A stretch of DNA of 64,000 nt from Papio anubis (GCF_008728515.1 NC_044977.1:167323139-167387138); one strand, 5' to 3'. Shown: positions 22,047 to 34,569, counted from the first letter of the stretch. Numbers and translations: made by a program. The notes: generated from the sequence alone by a model not told the origin.

Positions 22047-24519
22047 TTGCATTAATTCCAGTGCAAATATTATATGTTAAGTGACTTCTCCTGCCTTAGC
22101 CAGTAACCCTCATCACAGCTTATCATCCTCCAGCCCTGCAACCCAAGGATTCAGTAGTACACACAGCCAGGATTATAATTAATAATGGAAAACCAGTGCA
22201 TATTCAGGTGTCAAGAGTGTCTACACAAGGAGGACTGAAACTCACATGTTGAGAAATCAGTGCTTATTTAGCAGAAACTGGAGTCTTCTGGCTCTGGGCA
22301 GTTTCAAGGCCAGGCAGCAGCTACCTCCCAATTCCTGGCAGAAAGCACAGGAATCCCAGAATTTTGAAGTCTTCTGCAGAGGAGACTATTTCTTCATGTT
22401 CTCCTTGCTAGATATGAGTTATTAAAGGTAAAGGAGAAGAGAAAACAAGTTAGGAAAGTATGGCCAATGAGATATATTTAGTTGTTCTTGACAATAAATG
22501 ATGAGATCTTGAATAAGAATGGGATAAGTCTGATGTGATAATATCACTGTAGGTTTTAAAAATGATGAATCTAATACTCGTTGTTACATAGGCTGAAGCC
22601 AAAGAGAGAAGATGTGAGATAGGAAATAGGAAAATATGTTTCAAATACTGGAAAGAAGAAAAAGAATCATATAGCAGTCACTAAGATAAAAAGAGAGAAA
22701 GAACATCCAAGGTCCTTCCTACTTTTCCAATTATTGCAACTAAACACAAATATGCAGTTTTGCCTTTTATTATCTGTTCACTAATGTGTTCTTTTTGCTT
22801 CCTTATAAACACTGCCCGTGTATTTCATCCCCTGCTCATTTCGCGGTATCTTCGTTTTTACTTTCTTGTCTTCCAAGACTGAAGTCAGCAACTGTCAGTA
22901 TGAATGTCTCTATTACAGAGCCCCATGCACTAGGAATGACCCCTGGTGCCCAGAAACCATGTCTACATTGCTTCACCCTGCTCCTTTGGTCACTGCCAAA
23001 GAAACTAGAGAGTAGACATTTGTCCAATTGGAACACTCAGATTTTTGTGGCAAATTTATAGCTAGACATTGTCAATAACACTAAGGAGGCTTATAGTTAT
23101 CTTCTACTTGGTGTCTATTCCATAGAACATGTTCTTAATGAGGCATTGTTATTACCAGATAGATTCTGTAACAAATGCCAAAATGTATGTGATGGGGGAG
23201 AGAGGTACCAGTAAGCAAGATTATGTGATGGGAGGGCTACAACCAGAAGTGGTTTTGATTCTATATTATGCAGATATTCAAAATTTTGTCTTGGAAAAAA
23301 TATGGAAATTTTTTAAACTTCTGCTTTATTTCTGTATTAAAATATGAGTTTAATCCTGGAGTTCTTATATCACTGTTTCTACTTTTTGAATGGGGATTAA
23401 GGAATCTATACTTAATCAAATGTTTTTATATATATTAGGTGCATAAAATTATATTGAGGTTTCAATGTAAAATAGTGTCCTTAATAAGAAGCACTACATG
23501 TTCCATTTCCTTTCAAGTTCATAGATTTCACGTAAGGAAAGTTGTATTTTGATTCCAGCATCCACTCCTATTAAAGACATGAAAAGCTTCCTGGAATATT
23601 ATCTGCTAGTTCCTCAGTTAGGAAAATAAAACCCTTCACCTCCTTATGTTTAACAAAACCAAGCAGTTTCAAAATAAGTTCTCTAGTTCCCGTCATAGAA
23701 ACCATTTATTTAATTCGGGTTTGCCATGTCATAACTTCTGCTTGTTAGTCCATGATTTTTACCCTGTGTTTCAGAGAAGAAACTAATCCACTAGGTCTTT
23801 TAATGAGTTTCCAGAATTATCTGAGATGGAGATAATTCTCTGAGGTTAAATAACTGATATAGTGATTGACCTTCGTCTTCTTCTCAAATTCAAATATAAT
23901 TAATTCCTCAGCTACCTACGCCTAGGTTGCTCTAAAGAGATTCATATACTTCTGACCTTGGTCCAGACTTTATCTCTTTTGCATTAATTGACTAAGAATG
24001 TTGTCCACTTGGGAAACACTATCACCCCAAGTGAAGTTGATTAGTATATGCTTACATTGCAAACTTTTAAAAAAACAGATTGGAATGAATTCAAGGTTAT
24101 ACACATGAAGGAAACTACCTTTACTATCTATATAGTTTATATACAGTATGTTTTATTACATTTTTGAGTGCACAATTTAATTGTTTGAAAGACTCTACTA
24201 GAGTTTTTGTTTATATTTTATCCACAGTTACAACTGTCAAGATTTCTGTGTTTCCTTTTAAGTAGCTTGATTATGGCTCTGTGTACTAAAAAGTAGACAT
24301 AAATTATAGAAGTGTTTTTACTAAAAATGAGAAAATTATTTTTCCATAATTGTCACAAATAGAGAACTCAATTAAAATAAATAGACATTAAACAGAAACT
24401 GTTAAAGAAAAATGCATTGAAAGAAAATTGCTTGTGTTTATGTGTTTGAATTCTAGTTTTAAAAAGAAAAATAAAAGAAATATAATCACAATATGGGAAA
24501 TTTACAAAGCAGTGATATG
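22047..24519. other. Unclassified AT-rich sequence
   Basis: No gene, exon or confident repeat seen. The longest frames (about 90 codons near 22786-23061) have no recognisable domain and overlap frames of similar length in other phases, as expected by chance. Confidence 0.45.
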
Positions 24520-25318
24520 ATGAATTATATTGATTTTCAAATCTTGAACTAGCCTAGAATACCCAGGATAAATACTACTTGGTTGTGGTACATAATTCCT
24601 TATATACATTGTTGAATTAAACTTGCTAATATTTGGTTGAGGACTTTTATATCTATGTTCATGGGAGGTGTTGTTCTGTAATATTCTTTTACTATAATGT
24701 TTTTGTCTGGCATACTGTTAGGGTGATGCTGACCTTATAGAATGAGTTACAAGCAGGTCCTCTGCTTCTATATTCTGAGAGATATTGTAGATAATTGTTA
24801 TAATTTCTTCCTTAAATGTTTGGTAGAGTTCACCAGTGAGCCCTCTAATTTGGGTGCTTTCTGTATTAGAAGGCTATTAATTATTGATTTGACTTTTTTA
24901 GTAGATATGGGTCAATTCAGATTGTCTATTTCTTCTTGTGTGAGTTTTGGCAGATTGTGTCTTTTAAGGAATTTGTCTATTTCATATAAGTTACCAAATT
25001 AATATGTAAAAGTTGTTCATGATATTCCTTATTTATCCTTTTAATGTTCATGGGATCTGTAGTGATGTTTCCTCTTTCATTTCTGGTATTAGTCATTTGC
25101 TTTCTCTTCTTTTTTTTCTTAGTCAGCATGTTTAATAGCTTATCAATTTTATTGTTTATTTTAAAGAGCCAGCTTTTACTTCCACTAATTATTCCTACTG
25201 ATTTCCTGTTTTCAAAATTATTTTTATTTATTTTATTCTACTTACCTTGTATTTCATTGACTCCATTTTTCTAGTTTCCTAAGATGGAAACTTAGATGAT
25301 TGATTTTAGATCTTTCTT

Positions 25319-27209
25319 TGTTTTTTGTTTTTTAAATTATATTTTAAGTCCTGGGATACATGTGCAGAATGTGCAGGTCTGTTACATAGGTATACACATG
25401 CCATGGTGGTTTGCGCTACCCACCAACCTGTCATATACATTAAGTATTTCTCCTAATGCTATCCCTCCCCTAGTTTGCCACCGCCGCCTCCCCCCCACCC
25501 CACCACAGGCTCCATTGTGAGATGTTCCCCTCCCTGTGTCCATGTTCTCATTGTTCTACTCCCACTTATGAGTGAAAACATGTGATGTTTGGTTTTCTGT
25601 TCCCATGCTAGTTTGCTGAAAATGATGGTTTCCAGCTTCATCCATCTCCCTGCGAATAACATAAACTCATCCTTTTTTATGGCTGCATAGTATTCCATGG
25701 TGTATATGTGCCACATTTTCTTTATCCAGTCTATCATTGATGGACATTTGGGTTGGTTCCAAGTCTTTGCTATTGTGAATAGTGCTGCAATAAACATATG
25801 TGTGCATGTGTCTTTATAGCACAGTGATTTATCATCCTTTGGGTATATACTCAGTAATGGGATTGTTGTGTCAAATGGTATTTCTGGTTCTAGATCCTTG
25901 AGGAATCACCACACTATCTTCCACAATGGTTGAACTAATTTACACTCCCACCAACAGTGTAAAAGCATTCCAATTTCTCCACATCCTCTCCAGCATCTGT
26001 TGTTTCCTGACTTTTTAATGATCGCCATTCTAACTGGTGTGAGATGGTATCTCATTGTGGTTTTGATTTGCATTTCTCTAATGACCAGTGATGGTAAGCT
26101 TTTTTTTCATATGTTTGTTGGCTGCATAAATGTCTTCTTTTGAGAAATGTCTGTTCATATCCTTCACCCACTTTTAGATGGGGTTTTTTTTTCTTGTAAA
26201 TTTGTTTAAGTTCCTTGTAGATTCTGGATATTAGCCCTTTGTCAGATAGATAGATTCCAAAAATTTTCTCCCATTCTGTAGGTTGCCTGTTCATGCTGAT
26301 GATAGTTTCTTTTGCTGTGCAGAAACTCTTTAGCTTAATTAGATCCCATTTGTCTATTTTGGATTTTGTTGCCATTGCTTTTGGCGTTTTACTCATGAAG
26401 TCTTTGCCCATGCCTGTGTCCTGAATGGTATTGCCTAGGTTTTCTCCTAGGGTTTTTATGATTTTAGGTTTAAGTCTTTAATCCATCTTGAGTTAATTTT
26501 TGTATAAGGTGTAAAGAAAGGGTCAAGTTTCAGTTTTCTGCATATTGCTAGCCAGTTTTCCCAACATCATATATTAAATAGGGAATCCTTTCCTCATTGC
26601 TTGTTTTTATCAGCTTTGTCAAACATCAGATGGTTGTAGATGTGTTGCATTATTTCTGAGGCCTCTGTTCTGTTACATTGGTCTATATATCTGTTTTGGT
26701 ACCAGTACCATGCTGGTTTTTTTTTTTTTTTTTTACTGTAGCCTTGTAGTATAGTTTGAAGTCAGGCAGCATGACGCCTCCAGCTTTGTTCTTTTTGCTT
26801 AGAATTGTCTTGGCTATACAGGCTCTTTTTTGTTTCTATACGAAATTTAAAGTAATCTTTTTTCTAATTCTGTGAAGAAAGCCAATGTTAGCTTCATGGG
26901 CATAGCATTAAATCTATAAATTACTTTGGGCAGTACAGCCATTTTCATGATATTGATTCTTCCTATCCATGAGCATGGAATGATCTTCCATTTGTTTGTG
27001 TCCTCTCTTATTTCCTTGAGCAGTGGTTTGTAGTTCTCCTTGAAGACATACTTCACATCCCTTGTTAAGTTGTATTCCTAGGTATTTTATTCTCTTTGTA
27101 GCAATTGTGAATGGGAGTTCACTCATGATTTGGTTCTCTGTTTGTCTATTATTGGTGTATGGGAATGCTTGCGATTTTTGCACATTGATTTTGTATCCTG
27201 AGACTTTCA
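25319..27209 (-). mobile_element. Younger L1 (L1P class), 5'-truncated
   Basis: Begins on + with the complement of the poly(A) tail and 3' UTR (ttttaagtcctgggatacat gtgcagaatg) and runs through the C-rich complement of the 3' UTR polypurine tract (near 25483-25503) into the C-terminal part of ORF2. It stops just downstream, in ORF2 order, of the reverse-transcriptase active-site region (tgtatcctgagacttt at 27190-27205). About 1.9 kb long. Frames at 25459-25797, 26052-26411 and 26847-27056 are ORF2 pieces separated by stops and frameshifts. It sits at the left edge of the Tigger element; no clear target duplication was found. Confidence 0.9.
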
Positions 27210-28044
27210 ATAGTCCCACCTAATCTGCAGAGGATGCATTCCAAAACCTTGAGTGGATGCCTGAAACCATGAAAAGTGCCAAACGCTACATAGGCTGAGT
27301 GTCCCTAATCTAAAAATCAAAAATCCCGAATGCTCCAAAATATGAAATCTTTTGAGCACTGACATGAAAGGAAATGACTATTGGAGCATTTTGGATTTTG
27401 GATATTCAGACTAGGGATGCTCAACCAGTATCTATTCTGCAAATATTCTTTAAAAAAATTGAAATCCAAAAAACTTCTGGTCCTAAGTGTTTCAGATAAG
27501 AGATCATCAACCTGTATATAATATGCACAAATTTATTTTTCCTACTTCACAATTTCACAGATAAAAGATTTGTTTTTACTGTAATTTCAGCAACCTCAGC
27601 ATACAATTTTTTTTTCTTTATTCAGTCAAGAGCTTTCACCTTTTCACTTAAGAGGGTCACTTTTAAGGCTTCTCCGTGGCATATTCAAACTGCCAGCTTT
27701 ACTACTCTTGTACTTTGGGGCCATTATTAAGTAAGATAAGGGTTACTTGAACACAAGCCCTGTGGTACCCTGGCAGTTGATATGACAACCAAGATACTAT
27801 GTGACTAACAGGCAAGTAGTATATACAGCCTGGGTATGCTGGGCAAATAAAAATTCATGTTCCAGGTATGATAGAGCAGGATGGTTCACTACTTCATCCC
27901 ACTAATCAGAATAGTGTACAATTTAAACCTTATGAATTTTTTATTCCTGAAATTGCTCTTTTAATATTTTCCAACCCCGGTTAACTGCATGTAACTGAAG
28001 CTATAGAAAGCAAAACTGCAGATAAGGGAGGAGTACTGTATGAA
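27210..28044 (+). mobile_element. Tigger-type (Tc1/mariner) DNA transposon remnant
   Basis: Starts with a diverged terminal repeat agtcccacctaatctgcaga and ends with its partner in inverted form, aaactgcagataagggagga gtactgta. Internal order fits a non-autonomous Tigger derivative: ggatgcctgaaaccatgaaa, ggcttctccgtggcatattc, gtactttggggccattatta, taagggttacttgaacacaa, gtgactaacaggcaagtagt. Insertion into the older L1M is shown by L1 order resuming right after it. A second MITE is nested at 27293-27509. Confidence 0.8.
27293..27509. mobile_element. Nested Tigger-type MITE with long inverted repeats
   Basis: Inserted inside the Tigger remnant at a TA. Its two halves are broadly inverted: aggctgagtgtccctaatct at the left and gataagagatcatcaacctg at the right, with an internal second pair (gagcattttggattttggat; ctagggatgctcaaccagta). 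The host Tigger sequence is continuous across it (ccaaacgctaca before, tataatatgcacaaattt after). Confidence 0.75.
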
Positions 28045-28806
28045 GTCAATGCTATAAATTCCCCACTAATTACTGCATTCACTGCATTTCCCAAATTTTG
28101 ATAAATTATGTTTTCATTTTTATTTAGTTCAATTTTTTAAAATTTCTCCTGAGATGTCTTCTTTGATCAATGTGTTTTTTAAAAGTGCATTGTTAAATCT
28201 TCAAATATTTTGGGATTTTTCAGCTATCCTTCTGTTACTGATTTCTAGCTTAATTTCATTAAGGTCTGACAGAAGACACTGTATAGCTTCTATTCTTTTA
28301 AATTTGTTAAGATGTGTTTTATATTCCAAAATGTAATCTTACCTGGTGAATGTTCCATGTGAGCTTGAGAAGATTGTTTATTCTGCTGTTACTGGAAGAA
28401 GCACTCTATAGCTATTCATTATATCCAGTTGATTGATGATATTGAGTTCACCTAAGTCCTTACTGCCTTCTGCCCTCTGAATCTGTCCATTTCTGTTAAC
28501 TGGGTATTGAAGTCTCCAACTATAATAGCAGACTCATCCAATTTTCCTTGTAGTCCTATCAGTTTTTGCCTCATATATTTTGATGTTCTGTTGTTAATCA
28601 CCTACTCATTGACAATTGCTGTCTTTTTGAAGAATTAATCCTTTTATAATTAAGTAATATTCTTTATCCCTGATAACTTCCTTACTCTGAAGTCTGCCCT
28701 CTCTGAAATTAGTATAGCTACTCCTGCTTTTCCTTGATTAGTGTTAGCATCATATACCTACCTCTATTCATTTACTTATCATTTATATGTCTTTATATAT
28801 TCAGTG

Positions 28807-28825
28807 GGTTTTTTTTTTTTTTTTT
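28807..28825. repeat. Poly(T) tract within L1M
   Basis: A T-homopolymer of about 19 bases interrupts the minus-strand L1M sequence; another T-run lies near 29074-29087. These are local expansions, with no separate element attached. Confidence 0.7.
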
Positions 28826-29266
28826 GCAGACATCATATAATTGAGTCTTGTTTTTTGATCCACTCTTAACATTTCTAGAATTGGTACATTTAGAGAATTG
28901 GTGTTCACAGTGATTAATGTTATATTAAGATTTATATCTTCCATATTTGTTACTATTTTGTTCCCCTTTTTCTGTTCCTATTTTTGTCTTCTACTCTTTC
29001 TATCCCTTTGTGGTTTCAATTAAGCATTATATATGTTACTATTTTGTCTCCTTTCTTAGTATATGAGTTGTACTTTTTTTTTTTTTTACTTTTTTAGTGT
29101 TACTTTAGTTTGCAATATACATTTACAACTAATTCAAGTCGATTTTCAAATAACATTATACCACTTCACAGGTAGTATGACTGTCTTATAATAAAATAAT
29201 TCTAATTTTTCTCTCCCATCCCTCACAGAATTAGTGTCATTCATTTCACATATATAAGTTTATATA

Positions 29267-29603
29267 TTCATGTGTTGCTTAATGATGGGGATGTGTTCTG
29301 AGAAATGTGCCATTAGGTGATTTTTCCATTGTGTCAACATCAGAGTGTACTTACACAAACCTAGATGGTAAGGCCTACTACACACAGCTTATATGGCATA
29401 ACCTATTGCTCCTAGACGACAAACTTATACAGCCATGTTACTATACTGAATACTGTAGGCAACTGTGACACAATGGTATTTGTTTATCTAAACACATAGA
29501 AGTATAGGAAAGGTACAGTAAAAATATGGTATTATAATTTTATGCAAACACCATTGTATATGCAGTTTATCCCTGACCAAAACATCATTATGTAGTACAT
29601 GAA
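29267..29603. mobile_element. Mariner/Tigger-type MITE, essentially complete
   Basis: The left end ttcatgtgttgcttaatgat is matched by the inverse of the right end (atcattatgtagtacatgaa); the arms share TTCATGT and TAATGATG at the same spacing. The body is co-linear with a known primate MITE: gtgtacttacacaaacctag, ggcctactacacacagctta, gaatactgtaggcaactgtg, ggtacagtaaaaatatggta. It lies between the minus-strand L1M and a plus-strand L1M. Confidence 0.8.
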
Positions 29604-29690
29604 TTTATTATATATATCATATTTATATGTATGTTACATATGTTATATATTTATATATACACACAGAGGAGATGTGTGTGTGTGTGTATC
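29604..29690. repeat. AT-rich and TG simple repeat
   Basis: Alternating purine-pyrimidine low-complexity sequence (tatatatcatatttatatgt) ending in a run of seven TG dinucleotides near 29674-29688. Confidence 0.85.
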
Positions 29691-29963
29691 ATCTTAGGCT
29701 AGAATTTTTATTAAAAAGAAGCCATTGTGTCTATGGAAAAGTTAAAATATCTGTAATCATGTCATACAAAAATAGATGATATCCCTAATATAGAGAGAAT
29801 TCCTGAAAGTCTAGAAGACAAAGATCAGTAAAGCTATAAATAATTAATTAGAATTGACTAAAGACATAATAGACATTTCATAGAAAACAAAATGCCAAAT
29901 GCTGCTAAACATGAGAGATGTTCAAATTTCTCAAACTCATTAATAATGAAAGAAATGCAAATG

Positions 29964-30390
29964 AAGCCTGCACTGAATGTGGTTTACAGTTATCAAAATG
30001 ACCTCAAGGGAATCATGCCTCCAGTTAGTAATGCTCCTCTGAGATCCCCTCCACTTTGACTCTGGGCTGGGTCCTGTGATTTGCCCTGTCACTGGGAAAT
30101 CAGAAAATGTGATGCAAGGCTACATGCTGGGGTTTGCCTCCTGGAATTCTGCTGCTACCCTGTAAGAATGCCCAGTGTGGCCTTGAAGACGGAAGACTGC
30201 ATGAAGAGACATGACCAGCTTTCCCAGTTATCCCATCAACCTAATGTAGCCAAATGAGTAAACCTAGGGAAAACCAGCAGAAGAATAGCTCGACCAACAC
30301 ACAGAATGGTGAGAAAAAATAAATTATGGTTATTTTATGTCAGTACTTGGAGAGGGGCTATTGTCATCTAGCAATAGATAATCGATACAC
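29964..30390 (+). mobile_element. MLT1-type MaLR solo LTR
   Basis: Diagnostic MLT1 order: cccctccactttgactctgg, gctgggtcctgtgatttgcc, gcaaggctacatgctggggt, then ccaacacacagaatggtgag with aaataaattatggtta (poly(A) signal) and the end ctagcaatagataatcgata. It lies precisely within an L1M whose order is continuous around it. Confidence 0.8.
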
Positions 30391-30477
30391 TGAGATATCA
30401 TTTTCACTTACAGAATTAGTAGAAATCCAGGAGTTTCACAGTACACTCTGGTAGTGACTCTATAGAGAAAAACACTC

Positions 30478-30525
30478 TCATACACTGTTGATGGAAGTTG
30501 TTCATACACTGTTGATGGAAGTTGT
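30478..30525. repeat. 24-bp exact tandem duplication inside L1M
   Basis: Two abutting identical 24-bp units containing atacactgttgatggaagt at 30478-30501 and 30502-30525. The segment occurs once in L1 consensus order, so this is a later local duplication. Confidence 0.9.
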
Positions 30526-31179
30526 AAGTTGATAGAATCCCTGTAGAAGGCAACTTGGCAATATCAACTAACATTTCAAAGGCTTATTGTCTTTACCCAA
30601 CAATCACATTTCTAGTGAATTATTCTACAGATAGATTTACCCAGGTACAAAATTGTGTATATGCAAGTTTATTTGGGCAGATGTAATGTTAAAAGATAAA
30701 AATAAACTCAATGTGTATTAATACAAGTCTGGGTAAATATACAATGGAATTATGATCTGTAAAATGATAAAAAAATAAGGACTCATTACACACAATGTGG
30801 AAAAAACTTAAAGATATATTATTAAGCAATAAAAGCACCGTGTAAAATAAGGTTAATAGTATCCCACATATTGTGTATAAAAAGAAGAAAAATAGAAATC
30901 TGTGCTTGTGTGTTTGCATATGCATTCCAAAAACTCTGGAAGGAAAGTACAGTTGTAGGCTTGGGGTGGGGGGTGGGGGCGTGAGGCATTTGGGATCTGG
31001 GCTTACAGGGGATGGGGCAAGTGGGAACCTTTACACTGTATTATATTTTAATAATTTGAGGAACACATAAATATTAACATTTAATTTGAAAATTAAAAAT
31101 AAAAATTACTTTCTTAAAAAACTTAATATTTGCATAGTACAGGGATACATTTATCTAACAAAACCCATGTAGTAGCAAA

Positions 31180-31400
31180 TTAGGTTTTTATTAACATAAT
31201 GCTGTTATAAATATCACTGCTGTAAATATCCTTATGTAAAAGTTTTCCACTTCACCTTTGATAACTTTCTCAAAGTAAATATCTCAAAGTGGAACTGCTG
31301 TGTCAAAGGATATGAAAATTTTAAGTATCTTTATAGAGGTAAATAATGTTTTGTAGGAGGGAGGAAAGGTTAAATCTTTTTAAAATTGTACTATCGAATA
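31180..31400 (-). mobile_element. L1M 3' fragment
   Basis: On + this reads tataaatatcactgctgtaa atatccttatg, then ctcaaagtggaactgctgtg tcaaaggatatgaa, the reverse-orientation signature of the ORF2 end and 3' UTR of older L1 elements. Opposite in orientation to the L1M immediately upstream, so a separate insertion. Confidence 0.6.
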
Positions 31401-31563
31401 TTTTTTATTGTCTATTTAAAAATAAGATTATTTGCTTTCATGTTGACTTCCAATCACTTTAAAATAATAAATACAGTAAACTTTTGTCAAATTCATGGCA
31501 TAGTATTTCCTAAATTTTGTGTTTATCTATAAATAACACAAAACAGAAATCCTTAAGTAGCTC

Positions 31564-31638
31564 ATTGTATATATAATGTACATTATACATTGTATATATA
31601 ATGTACATCATACATTGTATATATAATGTACATTATAC
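31564..31638. repeat. 25-bp minisatellite, three copies
   Basis: Three head-to-tail 25-bp units (each starting attgtatatataatgtac) at 31564-31588, 31589-31613 and 31614-31638; the middle unit has one substitution. A degenerate partial copy follows. Each unit holds internal dyad symmetry (gtatataatgtacattatac), so the array could form cruciforms. Confidence 0.9.
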
Positions 31639-33854
31639 AACATAAGTATAATGTAGAAAGTTTAGGCTTCCAGACAATCAAAACTAAATAGAAACAACAT
31701 ACTTTCACAACTTAGGATAACCACTATAAAGTAATGGTTCATATATTTCCAGATTTTTTCTCATATAAATACATTTTAACATGTCTTTGCAACCTGATTT
31801 TGTCAGAAATCATCTCCATTCCTTAAAGAAGATTTTAATTTCATTTAATCAACTGTATCCAAGTATTCCCAATTATTCCAAAAATGTTCTCTACAGTTTG
31901 TTAATTAAGACTAGTACTGAATTCAGGTCCATATATCACATCTAGCTTTTATGAACCCTAATTCAATGCAATAAAAAAAGATTGTTAGATTAAGACAAAT
32001 CCTTCATTCATCCATCTTTTAAAACACTGTTAATTTGGCCTTCATTTCTACATGTGATCTTATATCAGAAATAGTCTAGAATTTGATATTTAGAGGTGAG
32101 GAGATGCTATAAGAGAACTTAAATGGCTTTGGCTTAGTAGCTGGTTGATAGACAGTGTTGACAGATCATTGCTGTCTGGAAAGCTGTGACCTTGTGATTT
32201 AATTTTTTGGTCAAATTGTCATCTGTGATGTCTTGGAACTCAGACAAATTTTGTATCTCTAGTGAAATGGGTTGGAAAACTCAAAATGATGGTATTGGTT
32301 ACCTAATTTTTGTAGTTTCTATTTTGAAAAATTAAATTGATAAAGAGACAAGAGTTTAACACATGCTAAGGATAAGAGGTGCCTCTGGCGAGGCAATCCA
32401 ACGAGTATATGAACCTGTGCCCCTACCCAGTACCTCCCATTAAAAATTATCAAATTAAGAATTTTGTCTCCCCATCCCAAGCAGACTCCATCAGTACTCT
32501 GCCACTGCTCACTGTAATCTCTTTACAATTTCAGTTCACATCAACTTCTGAACTGCTTTCTCTTCCTTCAGCCAACACCTGCATCTCTTTTTTGGCAGAC
32601 TGCACTTGACCTACTGGCACTGCTTTGCCTCAAACTGGGAAAGCCAGAATTACTGGCAAAAATAAATGTCTTTATTTACCCTGGGGCAGCCCCTAAACAA
32701 TGACCAGTAGATATAGGAGTATAAATACTCCAGCTCCCTCGTGACTTGATTAAAACAACATTAAAAATGTGGTTTATACCACTACATCATCTCCAAAGCT
32801 CCCCTGGCTGTTTGAGGCGATGTTACCTTTCACTAGCTTTCTTGACTTTCTTAACACCTTAGTCCACTTTCCTACTCCTTTGTTGCTTTTCCTAGATAAC
32901 ATGTGCTAATGAAGCATTTTCACATGAATACTTATCTTTGGTTCTGCATCCTGGGAATTCCATCAGAGACATCATTGCAAGCTCATTATTTTAATAGGAT
33001 TCCATTGATCCTTTACTAAGTTGAAAAACAGAGAGATGAACAGATCATTTAGGCTAGGAAATAAAGGAGCAAAATTATCAAGTATAAAGTAAATGTATAT
33101 TTACATTATATCTTTTACTATTGTTTCTGGCACATAATAATTGACTGAAAGTAAGTAGACCAGAGGTCTACCAGGTTATTAAGAGTATTTTACTGTTGCA
33201 GACATCACAAGCATGAGCTTCAAAGCCTGTAGCTGTTTGACACTTAAAGCAAACCCAGAGCTGCACAACCCTCAAAAAGGGAGTTCTTTTCAATGCCCAT
33301 TTCAGAAGTGGCCATGGAGGACAAAATACAAGGGAGAAACTCCAAGAGGAAAAGCCCTGGACCATAAAAGAAAACAAACCCGAAAGCAAACTAACCATTA
33401 CTAGATACACTAATCCAGGAACTTATTCATGGACAAGACTAAGAATGTTCACAGTATTTTCACAGCAAGATTTAATAAGTTGTTACGAAGAGTAACGACT
33501 GTGTATTTCCCATTCCTACCTTCTCCCAAAAAGCAGTTTTTATTGCAGATATTCTGTGCACACACTCTTCTCTCCACCATTGTATATTGAATGTGATGAG
33601 GGTTGAGAGAGAAGCAAAAACAGTTACATTCTAGTTTATAGGTCGCAAGATAATGAAGGAACACACTCAGAACTAAAGAAAAGTAGTTCATACAACCCAA
33701 AGACCTTGGGTCTTGAGCTGAAGGTCATAACTACATAGAATTTTGACTCTTTTAGGGAGGAGTGAGTGGTTCTACCTCTGAAAAAACTGAAAATATATAT
33801 AAGAAGTGTGGACTATATAAGATACTGCTAATTGTCCATACCTATACATTCTTC
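31639..33854. other. Unclassified AT-rich sequence
   Basis: No gene or confident repeat. C/T-richer stretches at 32390-32620 and 32780-32900 lack a clear family match; short frames there have no recognisable domain. Confidence 0.4.
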
Positions 33855-34245
33855 TTTAATTTTTCCACCTTTAGTAACAGAACCCCTAAATTTTAGCTAG
33901 AATGTGGTGGGTTTAGCATGACCACCCAGTTAAAGACATTTCCCAATCTCATTTGCAGACAGGTGTGGCCACGTAAAGGTCAATGGTATCTTAATAGATA
34001 GAACAAATTCAATGTTCAGTTTATGACTTGAAAGAGGATAGCTGTATCTTCCCTTGTCTTTTTCTCATCTTCTTGGCAGTTAGTATGTGTTTGTGGTAGT
34101 GAGAGCTGAATAGTGTTACCATATCCTACCTGGACTACTTAGGATTGAAATACTGTGGAAAAAAGAAAGAAACATCTGTCTTTTAAACCACCTTTATCTG
34201 GGCATTTGATTTGGCTGCTTAGCTAGGACCCTAAGTAATATTCAG
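33855..34245 (+). mobile_element. MLT1-like MaLR LTR, diverged
   Basis: Words in MLT1-like order: catttcccaatctcatttgc agacaggtgtggccacgtaa, ctacctggactacttaggat, then tttaaaccacctttatctgg gcatttg and ggaccctaagtaatattcag. Diverged and without a visible target duplication; subfamily not assigned. Confidence 0.5.
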
Positions 34246-34569
34246 ATAAGGATTGAATTTGGTTCAATCATATGTGTTTGAACTCCTAGGAACACTCCTT
34301 GGTGAGTGCATGATTCACCTTCTTGTATTTAGCAAGGTAAAACATTAATTGTAAATTAACTCCCAGCTGTCTAGGCTTCCCAGATTCAATATTAGCGTGG
34401 CTCTGCTTGCTTCTAGCTCTTTTGATTGTAGGAAGACAAAAAGAAAAGATTTTCATTAATTACTTTAGGCAACTAGACAAAGCTAGCAAAGCATGATAGA
34501 CTTCTCACTTATCACAATAAATCATTAAGTTTATAATGAAAAAATATTTAACTTTCCAAAACTTGATCT

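Larger units (their letters stand above)
24520..29265 (-). mobile_element. Old L1M LINE (ORF2 region), split by a composite insertion
   Basis: Two co-linear minus-strand L1 ORF2 pieces, 24520-25318 and about 28045-29265. The left piece reads through the reverse-transcriptase region (seen on + as ctagcctagaatacccagga, aaatgtttggtagagttcac and tattagaaggctattaatta). The right piece continues toward the endonuclease end (aatgctataaattcccca, then tgttccatgtgagcttgaga, gtattgaagtctccaactat, attagtatagctactcctgc). The join is precise in L1 order, so the intervening 2.7 kb arrived later. High divergence and many stops mark it as an old L1M-class element. Confidence 0.85.
29740..31085 (+). mobile_element. 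L1M 3' half, split by an MLT1 LTR
   Basis: Left piece 29740-29963 contains the ORF2-distal words catgagagatgttcaaattt and taatgaaagaaatgcaaatg. The right piece resumes at gagatatcattttcacttac (30391) and continues through catacactgttgatggaagt, tatacaatggaattatgatc and a 3' UTR-like G-rich block (ggtggggggtgggggcgtga, 30964-30984) to an A-rich end near 31085. No intact reading frame. Confidence 0.75.
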
